DNA of 64,000 nucleotides, taken from NCBI GenBank assembly GCA_039621445.1, contig CP154955.1, positions 25,112,119 through 25,176,118 on the forward strand, written 5' to 3'. Below, in pieces: positions 12,201-22,700 of this stretch. The stretch is from Euglena gracilis. Lineage: Eukaryota; Euglenida; Euglenophyceae; Euglenales. The notes beneath the pieces are model-generated. The model searched no databases and had not been told where the DNA came from. It saw nothing but the letters and a program-made list of their open reading frames with translations. The position numbers were made by a program, and so were the translations under genes. The number at the start of each line of letters is the position of its first letter. Position 1 is the stretch's first letter.

Positions 12201-15200
12201 TGCGGCTCTGCATGGGAGTGCTTTTTGCAACCCCTCTCGTCCTGTAACTGGTACGCCGAGAACACCACCATCAACGACTGGCACAATTGGGCCATGGACA
12301 GTGACCACCAGTTTACAATGTGTGTATTTCAATCACCAGCATCCCTAACAAACACTCTTCAGATTTCAACCGAATTTGATTTGATTTATTTGATTTATTT
12401 TATTTTATCTCTGAAGCTGTGAAATTTATTGTGTCTGGCTCTGCTTCACCATCTTACAATCATTTAGTCACTGGCTGCCCCCCCCCCCCCGGGTGGGTGA
12501 CTTGTTTTTTTTCAGAGTGTTTGACGGTTTTTTGCCCAGGCCCTGTCCCCCCCTCCCGGGAGGGGTCGGCAAAAAAAATTTAAATGACTTGAAGGCGCCG
12601 ATTGTTTCCATTTTCTTCTCGTTTGTGGTCAATTTTCTATTGGGTTCCCGAGTGGTCGACCCCCCCCCCCCGGGGGGAGACTCACTGCTTTTCCAAAAAA
12701 AATTGACTCGTGGTTTTTGGAAGAGCAGAAGTGACCACCTCCCCCCGACTGGGGGGGGGTCGGAAAGACAATTGTATGCTCGCCTGTCGGCTTAAACCCC
12801 TTCCCCTTCTGGGCCACAGGTATTACGCATGGGGCGAAGACTCGTACCGCGTCCCCCCAGCCCTGGCCGACCGGCTGGAAGCGGCCGCCTTCCGCAACCT
12901 GACCTTCGTCCCCACCGCCCCCTGCCTCCTCACCGGCGTCCTGCTGAAGTGGGCCCTTCGCCCCAACGACCGCCTGCAGCAAGGTGTGTCCTGCGCCCGG
13001 CGGCCCATGCACCATCCCTGTGCCAGCCAGCCCCCCCCCCCCAGACATGCCCAAACAAACCTCAGCAAGTGCGGCGCCATATGTCAGCCCCGCCAGCCAC
13101 ACACCCAGCGGAGGAGCGGCCGAGTGAACCACACGTGTTCCCTTCCCACGTTCAAGGGTTTTTCCGCGGGGAACTCTGTGCGTCGACTGTCTCCTCCCCA
13201 CCTTGCCTCCGCTGTTGGGTTGTCTGGCGGCCCCCTCCTTTCCTTTCCTTTCCGGGCAGTCATCCAACGGCGGTGGCAGGGGCTGGGGCTCACCTCCACC
13301 CTGGCCGACGTGGGCATGCACGTCCGGCGCACCGACAAGGTGACAGAGAACGGTACGCCGCCCTGCCTCTGTTTGGAGCGGAGGGCCTTAACAAGAATTG
13401 CACAAGAAAGGTCTTTCCACTGGCATTGTTTCGCTTCGCGGCAGAGGTGTGGTTTCGTGTGGAGCATAAACGCCATGCGAACACCAGCCATGGCTGTCCA
13501 TACGCCCCCCCACCCCCCTCAGAGGCGCGACAATATGACCTGCGGTACTACATGATGCATGTGGACCACTTTGTGGGGCCCACCACATACCACCATGCGT
13601 CGTACGGCCGCCGCTACGACAAGCACGTGTTCGTCATGACGGACTCCAGCATCGCCAGCGAGGTGGAGCTGTTCCCGGAGTACAACTTCACGGTTGCATT
13701 GCCGACGGAGGTGCTTCCCAGTCTGTGCTAATTGCCCCAAATGGTACATACAATGGTGGGGGGTTCAGCAGCACACATGGATGCAAATTGCGTTGCAGGA
13801 ATATTGAAGACACCCTGAAAGTATTGGGAACCCCATGGCAATTAGTTATGGTTGATTAGCTTATCTAAGGTTACAATTTAGGGGCAGGGTTAGGATCAAG
13901 GGGCTTTTAAAGGTTGGGAAATTGATGACCGCAATTTTTCTGCAATTTCCGCAATTCTCTGCAGTTTTCCGCAATTTTCCGCAATTTTCCCTGCAATTCC
14001 CATAATTTTTCGGCAATTTCCCCGCATTTTCCCCCTCTTTCCGAAAAATTTTCCACGTGAACCTTAAATCCAAGGAAAAATGAGTTCCGGCCACTTCTCG
14101 GACGTTTCACAAGGACACCCTGGTGCTTTTTTTTTTTGCTATTTTGTTGCAAGTTTGCCAAAGTTTTCCAAATTTTACAAGTTTTGACAGAATTTGCCAA
14201 ATTTTCGGCTTTTTTTTTTTAGATTTCTCACAAATGATGCAGGGAAATATTATTTGACTTGAAAAATTCGCAGACCAGATTTTATCTGAGACCACAGTTT
14301 TCGTCAATTGTTTGCCATTTTTGGATTTTTCACCCAAGAAATTTTCCATTTCCAGAAGCAGGATGTTCCCAAAATTACAAAATCATTTGTTGAAACAATG
14401 TGAGCAACGGCTCAAAATTTACACCGATGTTGCAAAATGTAAAAAAAATGTAAAAAATTTAAGTCCCCTCCAGCAGACAAAAAAAAACCAGCAAAACGTG
14501 ACATCGGATGAGGGCAAGGAGGGGGTCTGAAACGTCAGCAGCAGTGTGCATTGGATGCATGCCATATTCCTTTTTGATCCTGGGTAATTCATACGTTCAG
14601 AGGTTTTATTACACTCATTCTGACCTTTCCTGTTGTATTTTCAATAATTTTTTTATCAACTGTTGTATTTTCAATAAAATTTTCAATTTTTTGAGCTGCA
14701 CGCATTTTTGCAACTGTAGATAACCGGATAACTGCGGATGAATATGGATAATTATAGAAACCATGGACAAGTTTGACCTGCCAATTACAGATAGCGGAAA
14801 TCCCTGCACCAAGTTTTCCGCTTCTCATTTTTTTTAAAAAAAACCCCACTTCCCTCTCTGATATCACCTTTCTTTTGTCACCAACAGTAGGGTTTCCCAC
14901 AAATTCGTGCCAGGAAAAATCATGAATAATCATGAACCTGCACGAATCTGGGGATTTTCCAAAACCACAAATGACCACAAATAATCATGAACGACCACAA
15001 ACAACCACAAATGATTATGAATGAGATATTCTCTTCTTCAGAAAGGATTCTGCTGAACGCCAACATCGAGGTTTCCCCTTACATTTTGGGGGCAGAAAAG
15101 CTATCTACATAACACGCCAACTTTTTTGGGGCTCTGAGAACATCACTTCTTAAACTATTGGGGCCCGTTGGGCCAAAAAAATGGCACGTAAAATCATGTA

Positions 15201-18172
15201 AATCATGTATGACCATGAACATCAATTTTCCCAGAAATCATGTGAATCGACCAAAACCACATAAAGCCCGTTGTCCACTGAAAATAGCTTTTCTATCAAG
15301 GGTTTTTCTTCCTCACAGGCTCACAGGGAAGACAAACTGGACGTGGGGCGATATTTGCTTTCCTCCTTTGCCCTTTCTGCCACCCTCTCCTCCGTGCTCT
15401 CCTCTCCTCCCCCTCTGGCTGTCCTGTTTTATTCCTGGTTTTATTAACGGGTTGTTGGTGTTGGGAAAGCTGGCATGCTGCACAATATTGCACTGTCCTA
15501 CAAGCCAGAAGAGGATGACCAAGATGGTTGGGGCAAACTGCCAGCTGATATATCTATCTATCTATCTATCTATGATATATCTAACTATATGATATAAATA
15601 ATATCTATATGCAATGATTGAATGATATAAATAATATCTATGATACATCTAAATATCCGTATATATGATATATAAATATATATGCGTATAAATAGCTTTG
15701 CAATTTATACACATTTGTTGTTTGATGTGTTTGAAATTGCAGTGTGGGGCACCGGGACTGAGCGACCCTTCCAACAACGGTGTTTGGTTGTGTTCGTCCG
15801 GCGGAATGGCTCTGTGGCTCTGCCGGCCTGTGTCTGTGTCTGTGGGCCCGCCTGTGTGCCGCCAGGCCCGGTCGGCGTGCCATGCACCACACACTGCCTC
15901 CGGGCCAGGGCCGCTGGGACCGGGAGAGCCTGGACTTCTTCCTCGCGGACGTGCTGTACCTCGCCCGGCTGCCGTACTTCATCGGCACGCTGTCCAGCCA
16001 GGGCTCCCGCCTCGTGGCGGAGCTCCGGGCGGCGGGGCCTACCGGCGCCGACTCGTTCCGCACGATGGCCTCCCTGGACGCCGGTTACTACGCCCGGGAC
16101 CCCGCCGCCGCCCGTGGGCGAGGGGGGAGGGGAGGACAGGGGCTCCAGCCTTGGCTGGACTCTGCCCGGTTGCGCCGGCCGTTTCCATCCCGTTCGATCA
16201 TTTTTTTTCCATCATTTCTTTTTTTGTGATCACCTTCTGGTTGTGGATTGTGTTCCACCGGCCGGATTGTGGCGATCATGTGCGGCTGGCATGGAGCACT
16301 GCCTGTGGGCGTCCAGGAGGGGAAGGGGAGAGGCTCTCCCGGTGGCCAGCGGGGTTCCGTTCGCAAAGGGGTACAGGACCGGCAGCCGTGGCCCACGCCC
16401 AGGCCCCCGCCACTCATGGCCGGCGAACAGCAGCCCTGGGGGCAGGGGAGGCGGTGTCGCGGGTGGGCGGTGGGTTCCGGATGCCTTCCCAGACCGGGGG
16501 GGGGGGGCGTTGCCAGTCGCCTGGCTGGCGTCGCACCCTTGCTGGGCTCACAGGGGTTACCCGGCCCCTCTGCACTGGGAGGGGCGGCGGCCTGTGGCTG
16601 TCCCTTCGGCTCACCCCCCACTCGCCGGGGATGGGCATCATCCGCGTCGTCCGCCGTCGCGCCATCGAGGTCGGCCACTTCGCCGCCCCCCCACCCGGGG
16701 ACGGGTGCGGTCGCCGCCCATTGGACGGGCTGGATGCGGGGGTGGAAGCCCCGTGACGCTCCTTTGGCCAAAGTGCAGCAGCATGGTGGGGAAAGCCGGC
16801 CGCATTCTCCTGGCGACGCATTGTGCTCTGGGCAAGGTTCACCTTTCAGGAAAATTGTTTGTTCTTTTATTTTCTTTCTTTTCTTTTTTTAGTGGAGAGG
16901 CTTGTATTCTTCTTCGAAAAATACCCATCTGCAGAATCTGAAAAATCATGCATTTTTAGAGTATAGTTTTATTCCACACTGGCGTGACCCCTTCCCTCGG
17001 GGTGGGTTTTCGACAGCGGATGGCTGGGTTGGGGCTGCTATCCCCCCCCCCCCCCAGGGCCAGAGGGGGGCGGTGCACATTGTGTCAGGCAGGCCCTGGT
17101 GACGGCGGGCCGGAAAGTCAACCTGTGCTTTAGACCCCTTTGCCAAACTCAATGGCCCCATCTACATTTTCTTTTTTCTTGCAACTGAGGCCAAACTTAC
17201 CACGGAGCCGGGAGGTGCCCTCCACCATTGGGCCACGCCCCACCCCTCAAATGTTTGTTTGCCAAGAACTTGCCTCCGCAGCCGCCCCCGAGCACGGCGG
17301 TGATCACTGCGGGGCCGACGCCGTCGCCCTTGCCCCTGCAGCGCCACCGCCGGCCGGTGTTGCAAACCCGGCCCCGGAAGCGACCCGAGGCCCCAGCGCC
17401 AGCCAGGATTCGATAGAAGGAGGCTTACGGGTTGAGGGGGGGTGTTCGCCCCTGGGTAAACCACCCTCCCCTCACTTGTCATGAGTCGACCCGGTACCGG
17501 AACCAGTACCCAGGACCCCTTAAAGTCAATTTTGTCCTTCTCCTCTCCTTTCTCCTTTCCTTTTGCGCCAAAAATTCTGGGCATTGTTGGCAGTTTCTTC
17601 TTTCTCCCAGAAAGTGGGCAAAATGGCACTTTTGGCCCAGCACTTCGCAACGGACCGAAAATCGGTCACACTGACCGCGCCACCGTTCAGGAGGGGGTGG
17701 GTGTCCGCCCCCGCCCTTCCCCCGATATCGAACCCTGGCCCCAGCCCCTGCCCTGGCCTCAGCCCCAGCTCACTCACCCATTCCATCCCCGGCACAATCT
17801 CCACCGCCGCCTCCAGCTGAGCCGCCCATTCTTAGCCCCGCCCCATCCCCGCTTCCATCCCCGGCGCTGTCGCCCACTCCGCCCCCAGTCCTGTCGCCCG
17901 CCCCACACATGGAAAACTCTCCGGCTCTGCCCCCGGCGAAGTCCCCTGCGAAGAACCCCGCAACGAAGCTGCCTCCGTCCCCGCCCTCCGCTGTTCCACC
18001 CCTGGCCCCTTCAGCATCACCAATGCAGTCACGGCTTCCACCACCCGGCCCATGGCAAGCCCAGCCACCGACTGGGGCACTGGCCGGGCAGGCACCTGCC
18101 CATATACCGGCCCAGGCACCCCAGGCACCAGCCGGTCTGTCTGCAGCGCTGAATGCCACCCTGTCGCCTTGA
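9296..18172 (+). CDS. Alpha-1,6-fucosyltransferase, FUT8-like (GT23)
   Basis: Transfers fucose from GDP-fucose to the innermost GlcNAc of N-glycans in the Golgi lumen. Exons: 9296 to about 9350 (MSRTARLLIALLVVSLGK, a signal-anchor), 10075-10134, 10784-10933 (coiled coil), 11711-11872, 12108-12319, 12820-12983, 13260-13352, 13523-13710, 15909-16113, 16554-16741, 17282-17400, 17743-18172. Exons 2-12 sum to 657 codons without a phase conflict; the exon 1-2 junction is unresolved. Family marks in order: the Cys-rich segment CHIALRACGFTCQ then MHTLADC; WECFLQPLSSC; the donor-binding motif GMHVRRTDKV; YYMMHV; ESLDFFLADVLYLARL with TLSSQ; and SFRTMASLD. The usual C-terminal SH3 domain is not clear: only PGMGIIRVV resembles its start. 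A Pro/Ala/Ser-rich tail of about 180 residues follows, making the protein longer than animal FUT8 (about 575 aa). Identity is firm; the tail is less certain. Confidence 0.85.
11873..12107 (+). other. GC-AG intron in the fucosyltransferase gene
   Basis: The conserved sequence demands FTCQ followed directly by MHTLADC. That places the intron at CCAG|GCGTGTGG...GCCGCAG|ATG, a GC donor with a normal acceptor. Phase is 0 on both sides. Confidence 0.6.
12480..12780. repeat. Copy of the element family seen at 24645-24988
   Basis: Shares with 24645-24988 the ordered blocks C-run/G-run, GGGTGGGTGACT(T/G)GTTTTTT, CAGAGTG, GAGTGG(C/T)CGACCCC, and a right end GGTCGG..AATTGTATG. The left end is degraded and no target duplication is visible. 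It lies inside the intron between fucosyltransferase exons 5 and 6. Confidence 0.6.
13260..13710 (+). CDS. Fucosyltransferase exons 7 and 8 (donor-binding core)
   Basis: Exon 7 (13260-13352) carries GMHVRRTDKV, the GDP-fucose-binding basic motif of GT23 enzymes. Exon 8 (13523-13710) carries RYYMMHVDHF, then KHVFVMTDSS and ELFPEYNFTVALP, which align with the EYM.HV, VYLATDDPS and YPNYEF parts of animal FUT8. The GT-AG intron 13353-13522 separates them in phase 1. The exon ends at GAG|GTGCTT. A reading that continues to a stop at 13731 would lose the downstream TLSSQ region. Confidence 0.85.
13711..15908. other. Long fucosyltransferase intron 8
   Basis: GT...AG intron of 2.2 kb, with phase 0 on both sides. 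It contains degenerate tandem TTTTCCGCAA-like units at about 13925-14045, T-rich sequence to about 14480, repeated 'AATCATGA' and 'CCACAAAT' words at 14920-15010, and a TATC/ATATCTA microsatellite at 15548-15690. Animal enzymes have about 14 more residues at this junction, so a small exon may have been missed here. Confidence 0.5.
17401..17742 (+). mobile_element. Nonconventional intron with TIRs and 8-bp duplication
   Basis: The interior element (17404-17737) starts CAGGATTCGATAGAAGG and ends CGATATCGAACCCTG, which are inverted copies. It is flanked by GCGCCAGC and GCCCCAGC, a 7/8 direct repeat. Removing 17401-17742 joins exon 11 (ending PEAPAP) to exon 12 (beginning APALASAPAHSP) in frame with no other change. 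The intron has no GT at its start. A related left end (CAGGATTCGATAGAAGG) recurs at 58504. Confidence 0.75.
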
Positions 18173-18432
18173 CGGCTGGCCTCCTGACCCCCAGGCACCG
18201 TCACCCGCTGTGCCTTCGCGAGTCCTCAGTCCTGCTGTGTGTCCCTTCAAACATTGGCAAGGCATATATGCATAACGGGTGAGTGCAGCCCACCGGACAA
18301 TATTCTTCACATAACTGGGCAGGGTCCAAATACACCTGCTCCTCCTGGCACATTTTCTTCAAATTCGATTTGCATGCGTTTGTGCATATAGTTAACTCCA
18401 TGATTGTATGATTCAGGTGAACAGTTGTTTGT

Positions 18433-18469
<37 letters not shown>

Positions 18470-18815
18470 AGAGAGTTTTGCAAATAATTTGGCTGTGTCT
18501 TTGCTCTTGGCTGTGGCCTCACAACTTGTCTGGAAATAAGAACGGTTCCAATAACTTATTCTTGTCACAATTTGATTCTCAATGCTCAAAAATTTTCTGC
18601 TGCAAGGGTTTCGTGGTATGAAATGGGACATCTTCACATCGCCAAAGCAATTTGATATAATTATGTGTGATGTCATGTCGAGTGCAAGTCATTGGAGAAC
18701 CTAGGGCAGGAAAATACTAGGGAAAATGGGACGTGCCCAAGTAGCTTTGGGAAATGCTGCTCTGGGTATGTTGGTGTGCATTGTGTGGAGATCCAAATGC
18801 ATCAGCATATACATA

Positions 18816-18817
<2 letters not shown>

Positions 18818-18846
<29 letters not shown>

Positions 18847-18904
18847 TGGATGGATGGATGGATGGATGGATGGATGGATGGATGGATGGATGGATGGATG
18901 GATG
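18818..18904. repeat. (TATG)n then (GGAT)n microsatellite
   Basis: Seven or eight TATG units pass directly into about 14 GGAT units. Open frames on both strands through this tract are repeat artefacts. Confidence 0.95.
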
Positions 18905-18960
18905 TTTGTATGTATGTGTGTACATACATGTGTATGTGGCATATGTTTATTTGAGCCCCT

Positions 18961-19233
18961 CTGACTGGGGGGGGGGGGGCTCAACTAAACATCCGGGACG
19001 GTGGGTGATACTTTTTCGGAAAGGTGCTTATAGGGTTATTGAAGGAGTGGGGTTAGGGCTGAGATGTCGGCCTAAAGTTAGGCTTAGCTTCTGGCCAAAC
19101 TTTGGTCTTAAAGTTAGGCCAGCGGTCAGCTAAATCCCAACCCTAACCCTATTCCTATAAGCATCTTTCCAAAAAAGTGTCACCCTCCATGCTGGATGTT
19201 TAGTTGAGCCACCCCCACCCTCTTCCGGTCAGG
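18961..19233. repeat. Foldback (long inverted repeat) element 1
   Basis: The left arm (18961-19050) and right arm (19138-19233) are inverted copies. Paired blocks include GGCTCAACTAAACATCC, GGGTGATAC(T)TTTT with its partner AAAAAGTGTCACCC, GCTTATAGGG with CCTATAAGC, and GGGGTTAGGG with CCCTAACCC. The loop contains a further AAAGTTAGGC repeat. A sibling structure follows directly. Confidence 0.7.
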
Positions 19234-19270
19234 GGGTAGCTAAACTGAATTTATGCCATATATGTAATTT

Positions 19271-19570
19271 ATGGCATATGTCGAGTTCAGCTACCCCCCT
19301 ACCCACTTGGGGGGGGGAGTGGTAGTAAAACTGGAGGGTGATAAGTGATTCTGCATGAAAAGTGTTTTAGGGGTTATTGACGGGAATGGGTAGGGTTGGG
19401 GGGCAGGCCTAAAGTTAGGCCTAACTCCTTACCCAACTTTGGTCTTTAAGTTCGGCCAGAAGGTAGGGCTAAGTCTTCAATAGCACTGAACACACCTTTC
19501 CGAAAACTTTCACGACCCATGCCAGAAGTTGAGTTCACCCCCCCCCCCGACCAGGAAGGTAGATGAACTT
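19271..19570. repeat. Foldback element 2, diverged sibling
   Basis: Same block order as element 1: a C-run/G-run end with GTTCAGCTACC / GTAGATGAAC, GGAGGGTGATAAG, AAAAGTGTTTTAGGGGTTATTG, a GGCCTAAAGTTAGGCCTAAC loop, then CACCTTTCCGAAAAC and GTTGAGTTCACCCC. The two structures lie head to tail and share their loop sequence. Confidence 0.6.
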
Positions 19571-19756
19571 AGCATCGCCATAAATACAAACACATGTGTA
19601 CAAACATGTTGAAAAAAACACATAACCATCAAAAAAGTTTCTCAACAAAAGCTCTCCAAGTTGTTGTTTTGTTTTTGTTATTTAGTGGCATGCGCGTGTG
19701 TGTGGGTCTGTGTGTGCGCGCGTGTTTGTGCATCCGGATCGCCCTTTTTCCTGTCC

Positions 19757-19758
19757 AG
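19757..19758 (+). promoter_or_regulatory. Candidate trans-splice acceptor, TLC gene
   Basis: CGCCCTTTTTCCTGTCCAG ends 27 nt before the ATG at 19786. The frame stays open upstream of the acceptor, so only the acceptor and the sharp rise in GC3 mark the start. Confidence 0.4.
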
Positions 19759-19785
19759 CTGCGTCCCCTCCCTGCCCTCAGCCCC

Positions 19786-22700
19786 ATGGAGTGCGGCGCG
19801 GCTGCCGCGGCCAGTTTCGCCCTCTGCACTGGGCTGTACGGCGCCGCCGACGCCTGCTCCTCGCGGTGGCACCCGCCGACCTACGCCGCCGACAAGCCGG
19901 AGCGCCGCATCCTGTGGAACACCACCGCCGTCGCGGTGTACCCGGGGCTGGTGGTGCCGTGGCTCGCGCTGGCCGGGTCTCGGCAGTTCTATGCCGAGGC
20001 CGGCCTGACGATGGTCGGCCCCGCGAACCGATGGTTATGGCTAGCCCTGGCCCAGGCCGCCCCTGTGTGATTTTTTTTAAGGGAATAGCGGTGCCCCTGT
20101 TGTTCGGCAATTTGAGTATGAATCAGTGCCCTTTGAACTGTTTACGTGTCATTCTTTGTAAGCAGGGGTTATTAGTGATTAATACCCATCTTTGCCGTTG
20201 ATTGCATGCCATGTTCGGCATTGGGAGACTGATGACAATCTTTACGAACCATTTCGTTCTTGCCGTTGTTGCCGGCCGCCTTCTTGCGGTTCATTATCCC
20301 CCCCCCCCCCTTCCCAAGGCGGCCTGTCCATGGCCTGTCCCTGGGGTACATGGCGTTCGACACGGTGATGATGCTGTGGTACCGGGGGCCGCTGCGGAAG
20401 GCGCTTCGGCCGGCGCTGTATCAGCAGCTGCTGTGGCACCACGGCCTGCCTAGAGCAGTGTGGGAACGCCCTGAAGGAGGTGGGCTGGGAGGGGGTGGGG
20501 CCATTCCATTGCGTAGGAGTGAGCGCCCAGCCAATAGAAGTAACTGCCTGGTTCTTGTGCTCAACCTCCAGAATGGTTTGCTCGAAAAGACAAAGGTGGC
20601 CCGGCACTGGAAATCTTTTCTGAAGAACATTTTTCAGACTCCATTGACTTTGAGCCATTTTGGCTGGAGTGGAGTGACCCAACCCTTGCGGGGGTCAAAG
20701 AGTGGTTTTTTGAAAGTAAATGGAGAAAGTGATCTTTTGCACTTCCCATCAGGTCTCTGTTTGAGGACGTCATGCGCCCGGGTGGGGGCGGTGGGTGCTA
20801 CGGGCAGGCAGACACTTTCGACCCCTAGGGGGATGGGTTTGGATGTGGCGCCACATCACACCAAAGAATGGTCGTTTCCAAGAACGGGACGACTGGACCA
20901 GGACCCAACGCCGTCCCTCCTCAGGGGGGAGGGTCGCCTACTGTGGGCAGGCAACCCCAGAGCTCACCCCTCGATGGAAAGAGGCCGGCTCCCCAAAATG
21001 CCCTGGGCCCGTCCCTCTTGATCTGGCCCTATGCCTTCGCCGGGGAGCGGGCGGTGCTGGCCGTGGCCTACTTCCTCTTCACGGAGGTCAGCAACATCTT
21101 CCTCAACACCCGGTGTGGCCCCGAGGTCCGCTTGGCTTCCATTCCGCTCCGTTTTATTGGGATCAGGAGCACAGCCTTCTTTTTTCAAGGAAGTGCGCAT
21201 CCCCGGGAGGGGGGTGGATGCTACAGATAGGCAGGGGGTTGGGCATTTTCGACCCCCCGGGGGCCCTGGGGAGGGGGTAGGGTTTTGGGTGGAAGGTTTT
21301 GGGGGCAGGGCGGTCCATAAGGGACGGGATTTTTTTTTTAGTTAAGGACCGCCCCTTGAGGACCGCCCCCCCCCCCAATACACAGAAACTCGAAAAATTG
21401 GACCCAAAAAATTTTTCCGGTGCCTTTGGCGCCGGGTGTTTTTTTTTGACCCATTTTGGGACCCATATGGGAGGTCCCCCCAAAAAACCCCTCAAAACCC
21501 CATTTTTTCACACCTTCCAAAAATTCAACATTTTCTCAAAAATTTAGTTTTGAGAGGTTTTTTGAAGCAAAAAAAGCCATTGAAAATCCAAAAAATTTCC
21601 AAGAGAAAAAAATGTCAGTAAAATTTCGACTGTGCCAAAATTTGGTCACTTTTTTTGACCTTAAATTTAACCCTGCAATCTTTGAGATTTTTTTGTGAAA
21701 AAAATGTGGGTTTCCATCAAAAAATCATGTACCGGGGGGGGGGGAATTGGAGGCCGAAAAAACTGATTGGGGAAAAATTGGCGTACAGAAATCCTGCCAA
21801 TTTTTTCCGGCCTTTTTTTTTGAAAATCCTGCCAATTTTTTCCCATTTTCCCCCAATTTTTTGGTTGCCATGGAAGAAATCTTGCCATAACTGGACGTTT
21901 TCACATAAAAAATCCTGCCAATTTTTTCCGGGCTGTTTTCAGGTTTGGCAATTTTAACATTTTTCAAAACTTTGATTTTGAGAGATTTTGGAAGCAAAAA
22001 AATGCCACTGAAAATCCAAAAAATTTTCAAGGAAAAAAATGTCAGTAAAATTTGAATGTTCCAAAATTTGGTCCCATTTTTTTTGACTTGCATTTTTTTG
22101 ACCGCCCTCCTAAAAACTATTTTCAACTCTACAATTTTGGAGATTTTTTTTGGGAAAAAATGTGATTTTCTATCAAAAAACCATGTATTTTGGGTTCATT
22201 TTTCAAAATGATTTTCAAAAAAATTTTCCCCGGCCAAAATCCCCTTTTCCTTATTTTTTTGTTTGAAGTGTATGGGGACAGGATTATTTTTTTTTGCTTA
22301 AGGACCGCCCTGTTTGGGGGTAGTGCTATAGCACCCCCCCCCCCCGGTGCCGAAGGCATCGGGGGGGGGGGGCAGAAAATCGGCTTGGTCGGCAGGCACC
22401 GGGGTCCAAAAAACCGACCCTGGGGGGGGGTGCCTGCTATGGGCAGGCACCCATAGCACAAGGCATCCCTCGGAGTTAGTTAAAAGAAAAGAAAAAGGAA
22501 GCCTAATCAGGAGTGATGACGTAAATTGGAGCGCATCCTTCCACCCCCACATACCCCCACACCCCCAGCAACAGCAAATCCCCTCAAACCCCCTCACACA
22601 CCTCCCCACAAATCCCCGCCCCACACCTCCCTCCCATGCTGGGATTTCTGCCTTGCCTGGGAGGGGGGAGGTGCCCCTCCTGTACCCAGAACCAAAAACA

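Larger units (their letters stand above)
18173..19785. other. Intergenic spacer with foldback repeats and microsatellites
   Basis: Between the fucosyltransferase stop and the TLC gene ATG. It has a TG tract at about 18436-18464, TATG then GGAT tracts at 18818-18903, two foldback structures (listed) and a pyrimidine-rich acceptor at 19745-19758. No exon-like sequence was seen. Confidence 0.55.

Noticed and set aside
12710-13731. Single long coding exon over fucosyltransferase exons 6-8
   Set aside because: The open frames change between motifs. GT-AG introns at 12984-13259 and 13353-13522 restore phase and conservation.
15682-16941. 419-residue open frame
   Set aside because: Runs through in a frame without conserved motifs. 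The real exons (15909-16113 and 16554-16741) use other frames with GC3 bias and fucosyltransferase motifs.
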